Below the pieces are notes generated by a model, which did not search any database, was not told the origin of the DNA, and saw nothing but the letters and a program-made list of their open reading frames with translations. 64,000 bases of DNA, taken from GCA-2709075 sp038146865. Its GTDB lineage: Bacteria; Pseudomonadota; Alphaproteobacteria; MPNO01; UBA2964. Positions 44,389 to 53,026 of this stretch are shown in pieces. Position 1 is the first letter of the stretch. The number at the start of each line of letters is the position of its first letter. The DNA is taken from the NCBI GenBank assembly GCA_038146865.1, contig JAYQSL010000007.1:310001-374000 (forward strand), in the 5' to 3' direction. The translations under genes were made by a program, and so were the position numbers.

Positions 44389-44414
44389 GGGGGCGCCTAG
44401 GCGCCCCCTTTTAT
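44389..44414 (+). terminator. Rho-independent terminator between the LivK-type gene and livH
   Basis: GGGGGCGCC (44389-44397) and GGCGCCCCC (44400-44408) form a near-perfect palindrome followed by TTTTATTT. It lies about 22 bases after the binding-protein stop and 19 before the permease start, so it would reduce transcription into livHMGF. Confidence 0.88.
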
Positions 44415-44432
44415 TTATCGAGTCCGGTTTCA

Positions 44433-45356
44433 ATGTTCGACCCCAACCTTTTATTTGAACAATTTTTTAATGGGCTCCAGCTAGGGCTCCTTTTGTTTTT
44501 GCTTGCTGCTGGGTTAACGCTCGTTTTTGGCATAATGGACATGATGAACTTGGCGCACGGGTCGCTTTACATGTTGGGGGCATATGTTGCGGCGCAGATT
44601 ACCCTTTGGACAGGCTCTTTCCTCCTGGGTGTGGCTGTATCGCTGCCAGTTATTCTTTTGTTAGGCGTTTGTCTGGAGGCAGGTCTCCTGCGCCCCCTTT
44701 ATGCGCGCGGACATCTGGATCAAGTATTGGCTACCTTTGGAATGATTTTATTCTTTAACGAGTTCGTTCGGCTTGTTTGGGGGCCGGAAGGGATAGAAGT
44801 TCCATTGCCTGATTTTTTGAAGGGGAACATCGTTATTTTCGATATTCCTCTTCCAAACTATCGACTTGTGGTTATTAGCGTTGGTTTGTTGGTAGCTTTG
44901 ATGATGTATCTGCTCGTTACTAGGACGCGTACAGGGATGCTTATTCGAGCCGGGGCATCGAACAGAGATATGGTGCAAGCGCTTGGCATTGATATCAACC
45001 GTGTATTTACTCTGGTTTTCGGGATCGGTGCTGCTTTGGCCGCTTTGGCCGGGGCATTGGCTGGCCCAATCCTCGCAGTTACGATTGGCATGGGCGAGAA
45101 CATACTAATTCAGGTTCTTGTGGTGATCGTGATAGGGGGGATTGGCTCGATACGAGGCGCTTTCGTAGGTGCCATGCTGATTGGTATAATTGATATTTTG
45201 GGTCGTTCGTTTCTAGACACTTTCTTTAAATTATTTTTACCTGTGAATGCGGCAGAGACAGCGGGTCCAGCAGTCGCCTCTATGCTGATTTACATACTCA
45301 TGGCCGCCGTTTTGTTTTTTAAGCCGCAGGGCCTTTTTCCAGCTAAAACGGGTTAA
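44433..45356 (+). CDS. livH: Branched-chain-type ABC permease LivH
   Basis: 307 aa inner-membrane permease with eight or so hydrophobic helices. Typical LivH segments are LTLVFGIMDMMNLAHGSLYMLGAY near 28-51, TRTGMLIRAGASNRDMVQALGI near 167-188, and IGGIGSIRGAFVGAMLIG near 237-254. It pairs with LivM to form the channel. It starts about 66 bases after the binding-protein gene, beyond the terminator. Confidence 0.92.
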   Translation: MFDPNLLFEQFFNGLQLGLLLFLLAAGLTLVFGIMDMMNLAHGSLYMLGAYVAAQITLWTGSFLLGVAVSLPVILLLGVCLEAGLLRPLYARGHLDQVLATFGMILFFNEFVRLVWGPEGIEVPLPDFLKGNIVIFDIPLPNYRLVVISVGLLVALMMYLLVTRTRTGMLIRAGASNRDMVQALGIDINRVFTLVFGIGAALAALAGALAGPILAVTIGMGENILIQVLVVIVIGGIGSIRGAFVGAMLIGIIDILGRSFLDTFFKLFLPVNAAETAGPAVASMLIYILMAAVLFFKPQGLFPAKTG

Positions 45357-45359
45357 TTA

Positions 45360-46307
45360 ATGGGTAATAGGGCGCAAATAATAATTGTGGGTACGATTTT
45401 TGTGGGACTGGGACTCGTCCCGCTTTTTGCCGAGCTGACCCAGACTCCTTTTTACCTCGATTTGGCTCGACGAATGATGATCCTCGCAATCGGAGCCCTC
45501 AGTTTGAATTTGATCATGGGGTACGGCGGACTGATAAGTTTTGGTCATGCTGCCTATATTGGAATTGGAGCCTATGTGGTCGGTATTTGTGCAGAGCACG
45601 AATTAGTTAGTGGATTTATTCAATGGCCCCTCGCAATAATCGTATCAGGGCTGTTCGCGATTATCTTTGGCCTAATTAGTCTAAGAACGCGAGGGGTTTA
45701 CTTCATTATGATCACACTGGCTTTGGCGCAGATGATGTATTTCCTGGGTGTGAGTTTAGACCGCTATGGCGGGGATGATGGCTTGCCACTCATCGAGAGG
45801 AGTAACTTTGGTGCGGTCGTCGATATAACCAATAACGTAACTTTATATTTCATTGTCTTAGGGGCTCTTGTCTTATCCCTTTTGTTTTGCAAGCGCTTGA
45901 TTAACTCTCGCTTTGGGATGGTTCTCCAGGGTACGAGATCTAACGAAACGCGTATGAAGACCATCGGCTTTCCTACACTTCGTTATCAGCTCACCGCTTT
46001 TGTCATAGCAGGCATGATGGCCGGGTTTGCAGGCGCTTTATTAGCCAATCACACTGATTTTATTAACCCCGATATGATGCATTGGACCCGTTCTGGGGAT
46101 CTCATTATCATGGTGTTGCTCGGCGGCATGGGTAGTCTTGCGGGCCCGGTCGTCGGGGCCCTCGCTTTCATCCTCTTAGAAGAGTTGTTATCTGGCGTTA
46201 CCGAATATTGGCAACTTATTTTTGGTCCTTTTTTAATCCTTGTTGTTCTATTTGCGAGGGGCGGGTTGTTAGGTTTTTTTGCTAATAAAGAGCAACGCGA
46301 TGAATGA
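45360..46307 (+). CDS. livM: Branched-chain-type ABC permease LivM
   Basis: 315 aa permease of the LivM family. It has ALSLNLIMGYGGLISFGHAAYIGIGAY near 43-69, RTRGVYFIMITLALAQM near 112-128, and the conserved cytoplasmic loop ending LLGGMGSLAGPVVGA near 258-272. It begins 3 bases after livH and overlaps livG by 8 bases. Confidence 0.93.
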   Translation: MGNRAQIIIVGTIFVGLGLVPLFAELTQTPFYLDLARRMMILAIGALSLNLIMGYGGLISFGHAAYIGIGAYVVGICAEHELVSGFIQWPLAIIVSGLFAIIFGLISLRTRGVYFIMITLALAQMMYFLGVSLDRYGGDDGLPLIERSNFGAVVDITNNVTLYFIVLGALVLSLLFCKRLINSRFGMVLQGTRSNETRMKTIGFPTLRYQLTAFVIAGMMAGFAGALLANHTDFINPDMMHWTRSGDLIIMVLLGGMGSLAGPVVGALAFILLEELLSGVTEYWQLIFGPFLILVVLFARGGLLGFFANKEQRDE

Positions 46308-47058
46308 AATCGTTTTGGAGGTTAACGGACTTTGCAAGAGCTTTGGCGGGGTCTTGGCCACGGATCACTTGGATCTAGGTGTCGAACAGGGTTCCATTCA
46401 TGCGGTGATTGGTCCCAATGGCGCAGGGAAGACGACATTGATTAATCAACTTTCTGGTTTGCTGAGTAGCGATGATGGAAAGATTCAATTTAATAGAAGC
46501 GATATCACGAACCTCTCTGCGCCTGCGCGCGCTAAAATGGGGCTTGCACGTACTTTCCAGATCACCTCGGTATTTGGCGAGTTCACGGCCTTGGAAAATG
46601 TCTCCCTGGCTGTTCAGGCTCACGATGGGCACTCTTTTAAGTTTTGGCACGACGCTAGAGGAGACAAGTTCCTGACAGAACCAGCTCTCGAAGCTCTAAC
46701 AATAGTGGGGCTCGAAGAACGTCAATCGATCAAAGCAAGCTTGATGTCTCACGGAGAGAGGCGCCAACTAGAAATCGCGATGGCTCTGGCGACGAAGCCG
46801 AAAATGTTACTACTGGATGAGCCAATGGCAGGAATGGGCCCGGAAGAATCAAATAGAATGGTTTCAATTCTGTCTCAGCTTAAGGGTAAGGTAACAATTC
46901 TACTTATTGAGCATGATATGGGTGCGGTGTTCTCCCTTGCGGATAAAATTACAGTCTTGGTTTATGGCGGCGGGATAGCGACGGGCACCCCGGATCAAAT
47001 AAGAGCTAATCCCGTAGTTAGATCCGCTTATCTAGGGGATGAGGATTTGGAGAGCTGA
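46300..47058 (+). CDS. livG: Branched-chain-type ABC ATPase LivG
   Basis: 252 aa ATP-binding subunit. Walker A GPNGAGKTT is at 38-46, the signature is the LivG form SHGERRQLEIA, and Walker B is MLLLDEPMAGMGP. ATG 46300 is chosen because it begins MNEIVLEVNGLCKSFGG at the usual place; the frame opens 7 codons earlier. It overlaps the livM end by 8 bases and touches livF as TGATG. Confidence 0.94.
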   Translation: MNEIVLEVNGLCKSFGGVLATDHLDLGVEQGSIHAVIGPNGAGKTTLINQLSGLLSSDDGKIQFNRSDITNLSAPARAKMGLARTFQITSVFGEFTALENVSLAVQAHDGHSFKFWHDARGDKFLTEPALEALTIVGLEERQSIKASLMSHGERRQLEIAMALATKPKMLLLDEPMAGMGPEESNRMVSILSQLKGKVTILLIEHDMGAVFSLADKITVLVYGGGIATGTPDQIRANPVVRSAYLGDEDLES

Positions 47059-47759
47059 TGCTCGAAGTTAGACACCTAGAAACTTCATACGGCTCGAGCC
47101 AAGTTTTATATGGTATAGAACTTCAAATTGGCGCAGGACAAGTTGTGACCCTTATGGGCAGAAATGGTATGGGCAAGACCACCACAATAAAGTCTATTTG
47201 TGGAATGGTGCCGCCGAAAGCGGGATCTATTATCCTTGAGGGGCAAGATATTGTCGGTCTCCCATCCCATAAAATAGCGAGAGCCGGTATCGGACTTGTC
47301 CCTGAAGGTCGACAAATTTTTCCAAACCTGACCGTAAAAGAAAATCTTGTTGCAACAGCGCGAAATTTTGCGGGTTCTCCTAATCCATGGACTATTGATC
47401 GTGTTTTGGACTTTTTTCCCTCCGTGGCTGCTCGTATAAATGGGATGGGGAATGAACTGTCCGGTGGTGAACAGCAAATGTTAGCGATCGGTCGTGCCCT
47501 TATGACGAACCCAAAGCTTTTGATCCTTGATGAGGCAACAGAAGGGCTTGCGCCCCAAATTCGCGCCGATATTTGGCAATCTCTTGCTGAATTGAAATCT
47601 GAAGGTCAGGCGATACTAGTTATTGATAAAAATTTAGCGGCGTTAAACAGGATTGCTGATAAGCATTTTATCATTGAGAAAGGTGTTAGCGTATGGTCGG
47701 GCACACCCGAAGCACTAAATGCTGAGCCGAAAATTAAAGAACGTTACCTCGGAGTCTAA
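47058..47759 (+). CDS. livF: Branched-chain-type ABC ATPase LivF
   Basis: 233 aa ATP-binding subunit. Walker A GRNGMGKTT is at 34-42, the signature is LSGGEQQMLAIGRAL, and Walker B is LLILDEATEGLAP. The segment GLVPEGRQIFPNLTVKENL is specific to LivF. It shares one base with the livG stop. It is the last gene of the transporter set and ends 66 bases from the convergent second TRAP binding-protein gene. Confidence 0.95.
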   Translation: MLEVRHLETSYGSSQVLYGIELQIGAGQVVTLMGRNGMGKTTTIKSICGMVPPKAGSIILEGQDIVGLPSHKIARAGIGLVPEGRQIFPNLTVKENLVATARNFAGSPNPWTIDRVLDFFPSVAARINGMGNELSGGEQQMLAIGRALMTNPKLLILDEATEGLAPQIRADIWQSLAELKSEGQAILVIDKNLAALNRIADKHFIIEKGVSVWSGTPEALNAEPKIKERYLGV

Positions 47760-47773
47760 AAAGTTCGGTACAT

Positions 47774-47803
47774 AAAAAAAGGCGCCTCTCGAGAGAGGCG
47801 CCT
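47774..47803 (-). terminator. Rho-independent terminator for the second dctP
   Basis: On the minus strand AGGCGCCTCTC pairs perfectly with GAGAGGCGCCT (plus-strand 47780-47790 and 47793-47803), followed by a run of seven T (plus-strand A at 47774-47780). The T run is on the minus-strand side, so it mainly ends the dctP transcript; the hairpin may also slow livF readthrough. Confidence 0.88.
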
Positions 47804-47825
47804 GTAACTAAAAATAATTCTGTTC

Positions 47826-48812
47826 TTACTTAAGGAGAACCTTTTGAAATGCCGCGAACTCATCAGCAGGCATTTTTGCCTTTGCTGATTTCCAGTTGTT
47901 ACCATAAATGGTGTTAGTGAAGGCGGCACCTTCTGCGCCCTTAAGGTCAATGAATTTAACGCCATCTTTGGCGACTTTGTCATTGTCAATGTCGGCTAAT
48001 TTACGCATGTAAGCGCTGCTGGATTTATCAAAATCCAACCCGGCTTTATCAATGGCATCCCTTTGTTTTTTGTTGAGGGCATTATAAGCATCAAGATTCA
48101 TGACCACTGTCGATGAGGAACGAAAAAAACCAGGTCCGACTCGATATTTGATATACTTGGTCCAACCGTAGGCCATGATGCCACCTTCTGGCCAAGCAAG
48201 CCCTTTAACAACACCTCTTTCTAGAGAGGTGTAAACATCACCCGGGGAAATGCTAACCGGTCTTGCTCCCATCGCTTTAAGGAATGGGTGGTAAAGCGCG
48301 GTCGACCTCATAGTGGTACCACTTAGGTCAAGCCCTGTTTTGGCTGAAGCCTTAGGTGGCACTGTGAGGTAAATGTGGAAGTTACTCGACCCATCAAACG
48401 GGTGAGAAATCAAACGGGCATTTAGTCCTTTGCGAAAACATTTTTGGAAAAGTTCCCAAGCCCCATTCTTCCTGATTGCGTCCTGACCTACGTTGGACAA
48501 GGCGATAACCCTGGCGCAAGGAACTAGCCCAGCGTAGTAGGTGCTTGGTCCAAAATGAAACTTAACCACGCCCCGCTTAAGTGCTGCACCCTGCTTCTTA
48601 TTTGGAATAACCTCAGGTCCGCCCTTGAGGTCCAAATTAATGCCTACTTTGTTATTCTTATTGAAAGGTTTATGAAAAAGGTCGATATAGGTCTTGGTTT
48701 GGTCATGGGTTGTTTTTAGGCTCACCACGGTAGGGAGATCTACTGCCCCAGCCGATGATGCAGCGATAGCTGCCACCGCAACCCCGCCTATCAAGAAATT
48801 AAAAAGCTTCAT
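47826..48812 (-). CDS. dctP: TRAP transporter substrate-binding protein DctP (system 2)
   Basis: 328 aa periplasmic binding protein of the DctP family with a signal peptide of about 23 residues (cleavage near Ala-Gly-Ala). The family regions are DLKGGPEVIPNKKQGAALKRG, GTTMRSTALYHPFLKAMGARPV and LERGVVKGLAWPEGG. It differs clearly from the system 1 protein and lacks its exact FKMRATGTY wording. GGAGG precedes the ATG. It is transcribed away from its dctQM partners, which begin 228 bases upstream on the other strand. Confidence 0.9.
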   Translation of the reverse strand: MKLFNFLIGGVAVAAIAASSAGAVDLPTVVSLKTTHDQTKTYIDLFHKPFNKNNKVGINLDLKGGPEVIPNKKQGAALKRGVVKFHFGPSTYYAGLVPCARVIALSNVGQDAIRKNGAWELFQKCFRKGLNARLISHPFDGSSNFHIYLTVPPKASAKTGLDLSGTTMRSTALYHPFLKAMGARPVSISPGDVYTSLERGVVKGLAWPEGGIMAYGWTKYIKYRVGPGFFRSSSTVVMNLDAYNALNKKQRDAIDKAGLDFDKSSSAYMRKLADIDNDKVAKDGVKFIDLKGAEGAAFTNTIYGNNWKSAKAKMPADEFAAFQKVLLK

Positions 48813-48847
48813 TATTTCCTCCCGAGCTTCTACTTTTCTAACTAAAA

Positions 48848-48870
48848 TTCACGCGACACCTTGGCGTGAA
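48848..48870. promoter_or_regulatory. Inverted repeat, candidate operator between divergent TRAP 2 genes
   Basis: TTCACGC (48848-48854) and GCGTGAA (48864-48870) form a perfect 7-base inverted repeat with a 9-base centre, about 35 bases upstream of the dctP start. The position in the divergent promoter region suits a dimeric regulator, although a leader hairpin in dctP mRNA is also possible. No regulator gene is adjacent. Confidence 0.4.
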
Positions 48871-49040
48871 GCATTATAGATTGTCAACCAAAACTACCGG
48901 TCGGCAGCGGAAGAAATCTTCTTTTTCCCAAAAGCACTATGAGAAAATTCGCAAAAACCGACGAGATTCGGCAAACTTTATTGATAGACCCGAAAAACTG
49001 AGGCTTAATAGTCGCCAAATGACATTAGGGGGGAACAGCC

Positions 49041-49553
49041 GTGAATTTCGTGGCGCAGATTTATAACAAGATTCTTTTTGGAATGGCCGCCTTGTCAGGC
49101 GTTGTAATCTTCGCAGCATTTTTGATGATTGTGACTGAGGTACTGTCCCGTTTCACTCCCATGCCCCCTTTAATATGGGTGCTAACATCGGTGGAATATA
49201 TTCTACTTTGGTACACAATGTTGGCTGCACCGTATCTGGTCAGAATAAAGGGCCATGTATTTGTGGATGCGGTAACCCAGTTCCTGCCGCCGAAAGTCAA
49301 ATATGTTACCGCGAAAATTGTGTACGTATTGTGCATCATTTGTTGCATCATTTATTGTACTCAGTGTTGGAATTTGTTCTCAGAAGCGTTTGCCACCGGA
49401 GAACTTGATACGCGTAGCTTTGAAGCACCGGTCTGGATTCTCTTGCTTCCAATGCCTCTGTGTTTTGGTATGTGTGCGATTGAATTTATCAGATATCTAA
49501 TTGGGATTGATGACATGTACTCCCAAGATCTACTTGAAAGGGAGAATGTCTAA
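49041..49553 (+). CDS. dctQ: TRAP transporter small permease DctQ (system 2)
   Basis: 170 aa membrane protein with four hydrophobic helices. It matches the system 1 DctQ in layout and wording, including VEYILLWYTMLAAPYLVRIKGHVFVDAV and a C-terminal LLPMPLCFGMCAIEF segment. The start is GTG at 49041 with AGGGGGG about 8 bases upstream. Its last base is shared with the dctM start. Confidence 0.87.
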   Translation: MNFVAQIYNKILFGMAALSGVVIFAAFLMIVTEVLSRFTPMPPLIWVLTSVEYILLWYTMLAAPYLVRIKGHVFVDAVTQFLPPKVKYVTAKIVYVLCIICCIIYCTQCWNLFSEAFATGELDTRSFEAPVWILLLPMPLCFGMCAIEFIRYLIGIDDMYSQDLLERENV

Positions 49554-50863
49554 TGGAGTGGTATTGGGCATTAGCAACCCTTATTGGGATGGTAGTCTTT
49601 TTTATGGCTATGGGGATTCCCGTGGCTTTCACGTTTATTTTAACAAATATTATCGGCGTCTTGATTTTTTACGGAGATCCCTCTGGGTGGATCCAAATAG
49701 CAGATAATTCTACGCAGTTGATAACCAGGTTTACGCTTGGACCCGTTCCGATGTTTATCATGATGGGAGCTTTGTTTTTTCATACGGGGTTGGCAATAAG
49801 AGTTTTTGACGGCTTGGATGTCATCTTCGGAAGATTACCTGGAAGACTTTGCTTTCTCACAGTCGCCGGCGGATCTGTGTTTTCGACACTCACGGGATCA
49901 AGTATGGCTAATACAGCAATGCTTGGCTCTTTAATGGTCCCGGAAATGCAGAAACGGGGCTACAACCGACAGATGTCGATGGGCCCTATTCTCGGGACAG
50001 GGGGCCTTGCGATGATCATCCCTCCCTCTGCGCTCGGTGTTTTGCTTGCCTCTGTTGCAAATATTGATGTTGGTAAGCTTTTGATTGCAGGCTTTATTCC
50101 TGGTTTTCTGCTCGCTGGTCTTTACTGCATAATGATTTTCATTCAGCTGCGCATGAACCCAGAGTCCGCACCGGCTTACGATGTTGAGATGCCAAGCTGG
50201 GCCGAGCGGGCCAAAATAGTGTTTATAAACATTGTCCCGATGGGGATCATCGTTTTCATGGTCATTGGTTTTATTATTTTCGGTTGGGCCACACCTACTG
50301 AGGCCGCCGCTTTCGGTGTCCTGGGCGTGGTGATAGTTGCCGCCCTATTTCGGGTTTTAACGTTCACAGCTGTGAAAACTGCTGTCGAAGCTACCGTTAA
50401 AGTCGGAGCAATGGTGTTCTTCATCATCATGAGTTCAACGGTTTTTAGCCAGCTCTTGGCGTTTTCTGGTGCAAGCGCGGGCTTGCTAAAATGGGCGGTC
50501 AGTTTCGATGTTTCGAAATATTGGTTCCTGCTGATGATGTTTTTTATCCTGATCGCGCTCGGGATGTTTATGGATGCCACTTCTATGATGCTAATCACAG
50601 TGCCAATTTTTTTCCCATTGGCACAGCAACTCGGATTTGATTTAGTCTGGTTTGGCTTGTTTGTCCTCATGACTTTTGAAATGGCCGGGACGACGCCACC
50701 CTTCGGGCTTTTGCTATATGTTATGCTTGGGGTGGCGCCAAAGGGAACGACGCTGTTCCAAGTAGCAAAGGCTGCTTTCCCTTACCTTGTTTGCGATGCA
50801 ATTTTGATTTTATTATTGGTTGCGTTTCCAGCGATTGCCCTTTGGTTGCCAAGCTTCATGTGA
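49553..50863 (+). CDS. dctM: TRAP transporter large permease DctM (system 2)
   Basis: 436 aa permease with about 12 hydrophobic helices and the same landmark segments as the system 1 DctM: GALFFHTGLAIRVFDGLD, STLTGSSMANTAMLGS, GPILGTGGLAMIIPPS and TTPPFGLLLY. The match extends over nearly the whole length, so the two are recent or strongly conserved paralogues. It ends 72 bases from the convergent membrane-protein gene. Confidence 0.93.
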   Translation: MEWYWALATLIGMVVFFMAMGIPVAFTFILTNIIGVLIFYGDPSGWIQIADNSTQLITRFTLGPVPMFIMMGALFFHTGLAIRVFDGLDVIFGRLPGRLCFLTVAGGSVFSTLTGSSMANTAMLGSLMVPEMQKRGYNRQMSMGPILGTGGLAMIIPPSALGVLLASVANIDVGKLLIAGFIPGFLLAGLYCIMIFIQLRMNPESAPAYDVEMPSWAERAKIVFINIVPMGIIVFMVIGFIIFGWATPTEAAAFGVLGVVIVAALFRVLTFTAVKTAVEATVKVGAMVFFIIMSSTVFSQLLAFSGASAGLLKWAVSFDVSKYWFLLMMFFILIALGMFMDATSMMLITVPIFFPLAQQLGFDLVWFGLFVLMTFEMAGTTPPFGLLLYVMLGVAPKGTTLFQVAKAAFPYLVCDAILILLLVAFPAIALWLPSFM

Positions 50864-50935
50864 TCCAATAAAGCCTGTAAGGCGCCTTGGACCCTCGGTT
50901 AATAGTCGTTGATCTGCAGTGCCAGGTCCCTGTCT

Positions 50936-53005
50936 TCAGCGGCTCTCGCGTTGCCATGCGAACAGAAGGGCGCCGATCGCCAGTAGTAGAGCTAGCAGGC
51001 CCGGCAGAAGGGAGGTCTCTCTAACATCTCGGACTACGTAGCTTCGATTATCTAATACCCCTAGCCAATTACTTCCAGCAGCTCGACGTTCTGGTTGAAC
51101 CCTGCGTATGGAGGGATAGCCTTCCTCAAGCCAGAAAATACCCCCTCCCAATTCACTAACAAAAGGAGAAAATTTTTTATCTGTTGCTTTCATATCCGAC
51201 AATTCTAGCGGATTAAGATTTCCAACGGGAGCGAGGGTAACATTCTTTCCATCTTCTATTCGATAGACACCCGTCTCAGGGGTATCCACAAATCCTCTAG
51301 CTGTTCCTCCCAAGCCTTCTTTCATTTCTGCAAAGAAGGATTTTCCAGATGGAGTCAAAACCTTCACTCTGTTCGTATTAGGCTGGAGGGATTGTCTGGT
51401 GATAGCGAGCTGATTACCTTGGGTTTCGGCGCGCAATTTGTTTTCGTCTAGCTCGGGTTCTTTCATTAACCAGTGTGATATTCTTCGAAGTAACTCGACA
51501 TGAGGACCACCTCCATCATAGCCGCGTGCCCACAACCAGATATGATCGCTAAGCAGTTGTGCAACCCGCCCTTTGCCGACGCGGTTGACAATTAATAAAG
51601 GTTTGCCATTGACCCCACTCATAAGCACATGGCCTGATCGCCGTTTAACTTCAATTTGGCGAAACCATTTTCCCCAACGGGGTAATTCCTCCCCCAGACC
51701 GGCTCCAGGTAAATCTCCCGTAATTGGATGCCTCTCTCCAGTTTTGGTAATTTTTGCGCGGACTGGGCCTGAAAAGACCCGGCCCGTTGGTTCTCCTGGG
51801 AAAATTTTCCCTAGCGGCGTGGCGAATAAAGTTTCCATGCTAGCAAACTCTGGGCCTGATGCCTCGAGAACGGCTCCTCCATTTTCAACATACTTCCTAA
51901 TATTGTCGATATATACAGAAGGAAGAACGCCTCGGCGTCGATAACGATCAAATATGATTAGGTCGAATTCTTTTAATTTGACTTCGAATAACTCTCGTAC
52001 GGGAAAAGCGATAAGCGATAGCTCGCGCACAGGCGTCATATCTTGTTTTTCTGGCGGCCGGAGGATAGTAAAGTGCACCAGATCCACTGACGGGTCTGCT
52101 TTTAATAAGTTACGCCAAGTGCGTTCGCCAGGGTGTGGTTCTCCGGAAACCAAGAGTACCCGAAGGCGCTCTCTTACCCCATTTACAGACAAGACAGCTC
52201 GATTATTGATCCTTGTAAGTTCTGAGGGGTCTGATTTGAGGCTTAATTGAATAATATTGGCACCGCTACGAGTTAGTTTGATCTTTATTGTCCTTGTTCT
52301 GTTCGGACGCATAATTACGGTTTGTTTTTTTTGGTCGCCAATCAAAATTTCAAGGGGAGTAGGACCAGAACTCGGCGTGTTGTCCTCCATGCGTAAGCTT
52401 ATTTCTATCTCTTTTCCGACTATTCCAAATTTGGGAGCGCGTTTTATGACTAATCGGCGATCAAATTCCGGCCGGTTGCCCGTTAAGAGAACATGAAAAG
52501 GGCCCTTTAAACCGAATGATGAGGCGTTTCCCGGTATGTCGTGCACTTGGCCATCTGTGATTAAGATGGTTCCCGCACGCCTCGATAAGGGAATATCGGA
52601 GGTCGCTTCTGTCAAAGCATCAAAGATCTCGGTTCCATCAACGCGTTTGCTATTGCTATTTTTAACAGCTCCCGCTCGAATGATTCGTGTTTCAAGGTTG
52701 CGCATATCTTGCATACGATTTTGCAAATATTTGAGAGCTGCCGCCGTTTGCGCCTTACGGTCTCTAATAGTTTGACTTGTGGATTCATCAATAAGGATTG
52801 TAAGGACATCATTGCGCGCCTCGCGATCCTCCTCAACCGCAACAGGGTTAATCAGGATCAAAATGAGAACCCCGATAGCCGCTGTCCGCCAACCCGAGCC
52901 TTTTGCTTTTTTTAAAAAGGAATAGGCCAGCAAGATAAAACTGCAAAAGCCCAGACCAATTATAATCCACCAAGAGAATAGGGGAGCGAATTCTAGAGAC
53001 ATCAT
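50936..53005 (-). CDS. Large membrane protein with VWA-like domain (BatA-associated module)
   Basis: 689 aa protein with two N-terminal transmembrane helices (about 11-29 and 40-56) and one at the C terminus. A von Willebrand A-like domain starts near 66 with a metal-site motif D-E-S-T-S that fits D-x-S-x-S. A later glutamine-amidotransferase-like fold spans about 280-490 (LRVLLVSGEPHPGERTW, LIAFPVRELFEVKLKEFDLIIFDRY). It lies in a conserved gene block behind moxR, DUF58 and DUF4159 genes. The function is unknown; envelope stress or assembly is inferred from the MoxR/VWA association. Confidence 0.82.
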   Translation of the reverse strand: MMSLEFAPLFSWWIIIGLGFCSFILLAYSFLKKAKGSGWRTAAIGVLILILINPVAVEEDREARNDVLTILIDESTSQTIRDRKAQTAAALKYLQNRMQDMRNLETRIIRAGAVKNSNSKRVDGTEIFDALTEATSDIPLSRRAGTILITDGQVHDIPGNASSFGLKGPFHVLLTGNRPEFDRRLVIKRAPKFGIVGKEIEISLRMEDNTPSSGPTPLEILIGDQKKQTVIMRPNRTRTIKIKLTRSGANIIQLSLKSDPSELTRINNRAVLSVNGVRERLRVLLVSGEPHPGERTWRNLLKADPSVDLVHFTILRPPEKQDMTPVRELSLIAFPVRELFEVKLKEFDLIIFDRYRRRGVLPSVYIDNIRKYVENGGAVLEASGPEFASMETLFATPLGKIFPGEPTGRVFSGPVRAKITKTGERHPITGDLPGAGLGEELPRWGKWFRQIEVKRRSGHVLMSGVNGKPLLIVNRVGKGRVAQLLSDHIWLWARGYDGGGPHVELLRRISHWLMKEPELDENKLRAETQGNQLAITRQSLQPNTNRVKVLTPSGKSFFAEMKEGLGGTARGFVDTPETGVYRIEDGKNVTLAPVGNLNPLELSDMKATDKKFSPFVSELGGGIFWLEEGYPSIRRVQPERRAAGSNWLGVLDNRSYVVRDVRETSLLPGLLALLLAIGALLFAWQRESR

Positions 53006-53026
53006 GATGGTTTCATCCCTTATGCT

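Noticed and set aside
19650..50880. An 18-base direct repeat, TGATCCAATAAAGCCTGT, near 19655 and 50861
   Set aside because: One copy is inside a TauD-type gene and the other just after a dctM; no flanking similarity or mobile gene is present, so chance is the simplest explanation.
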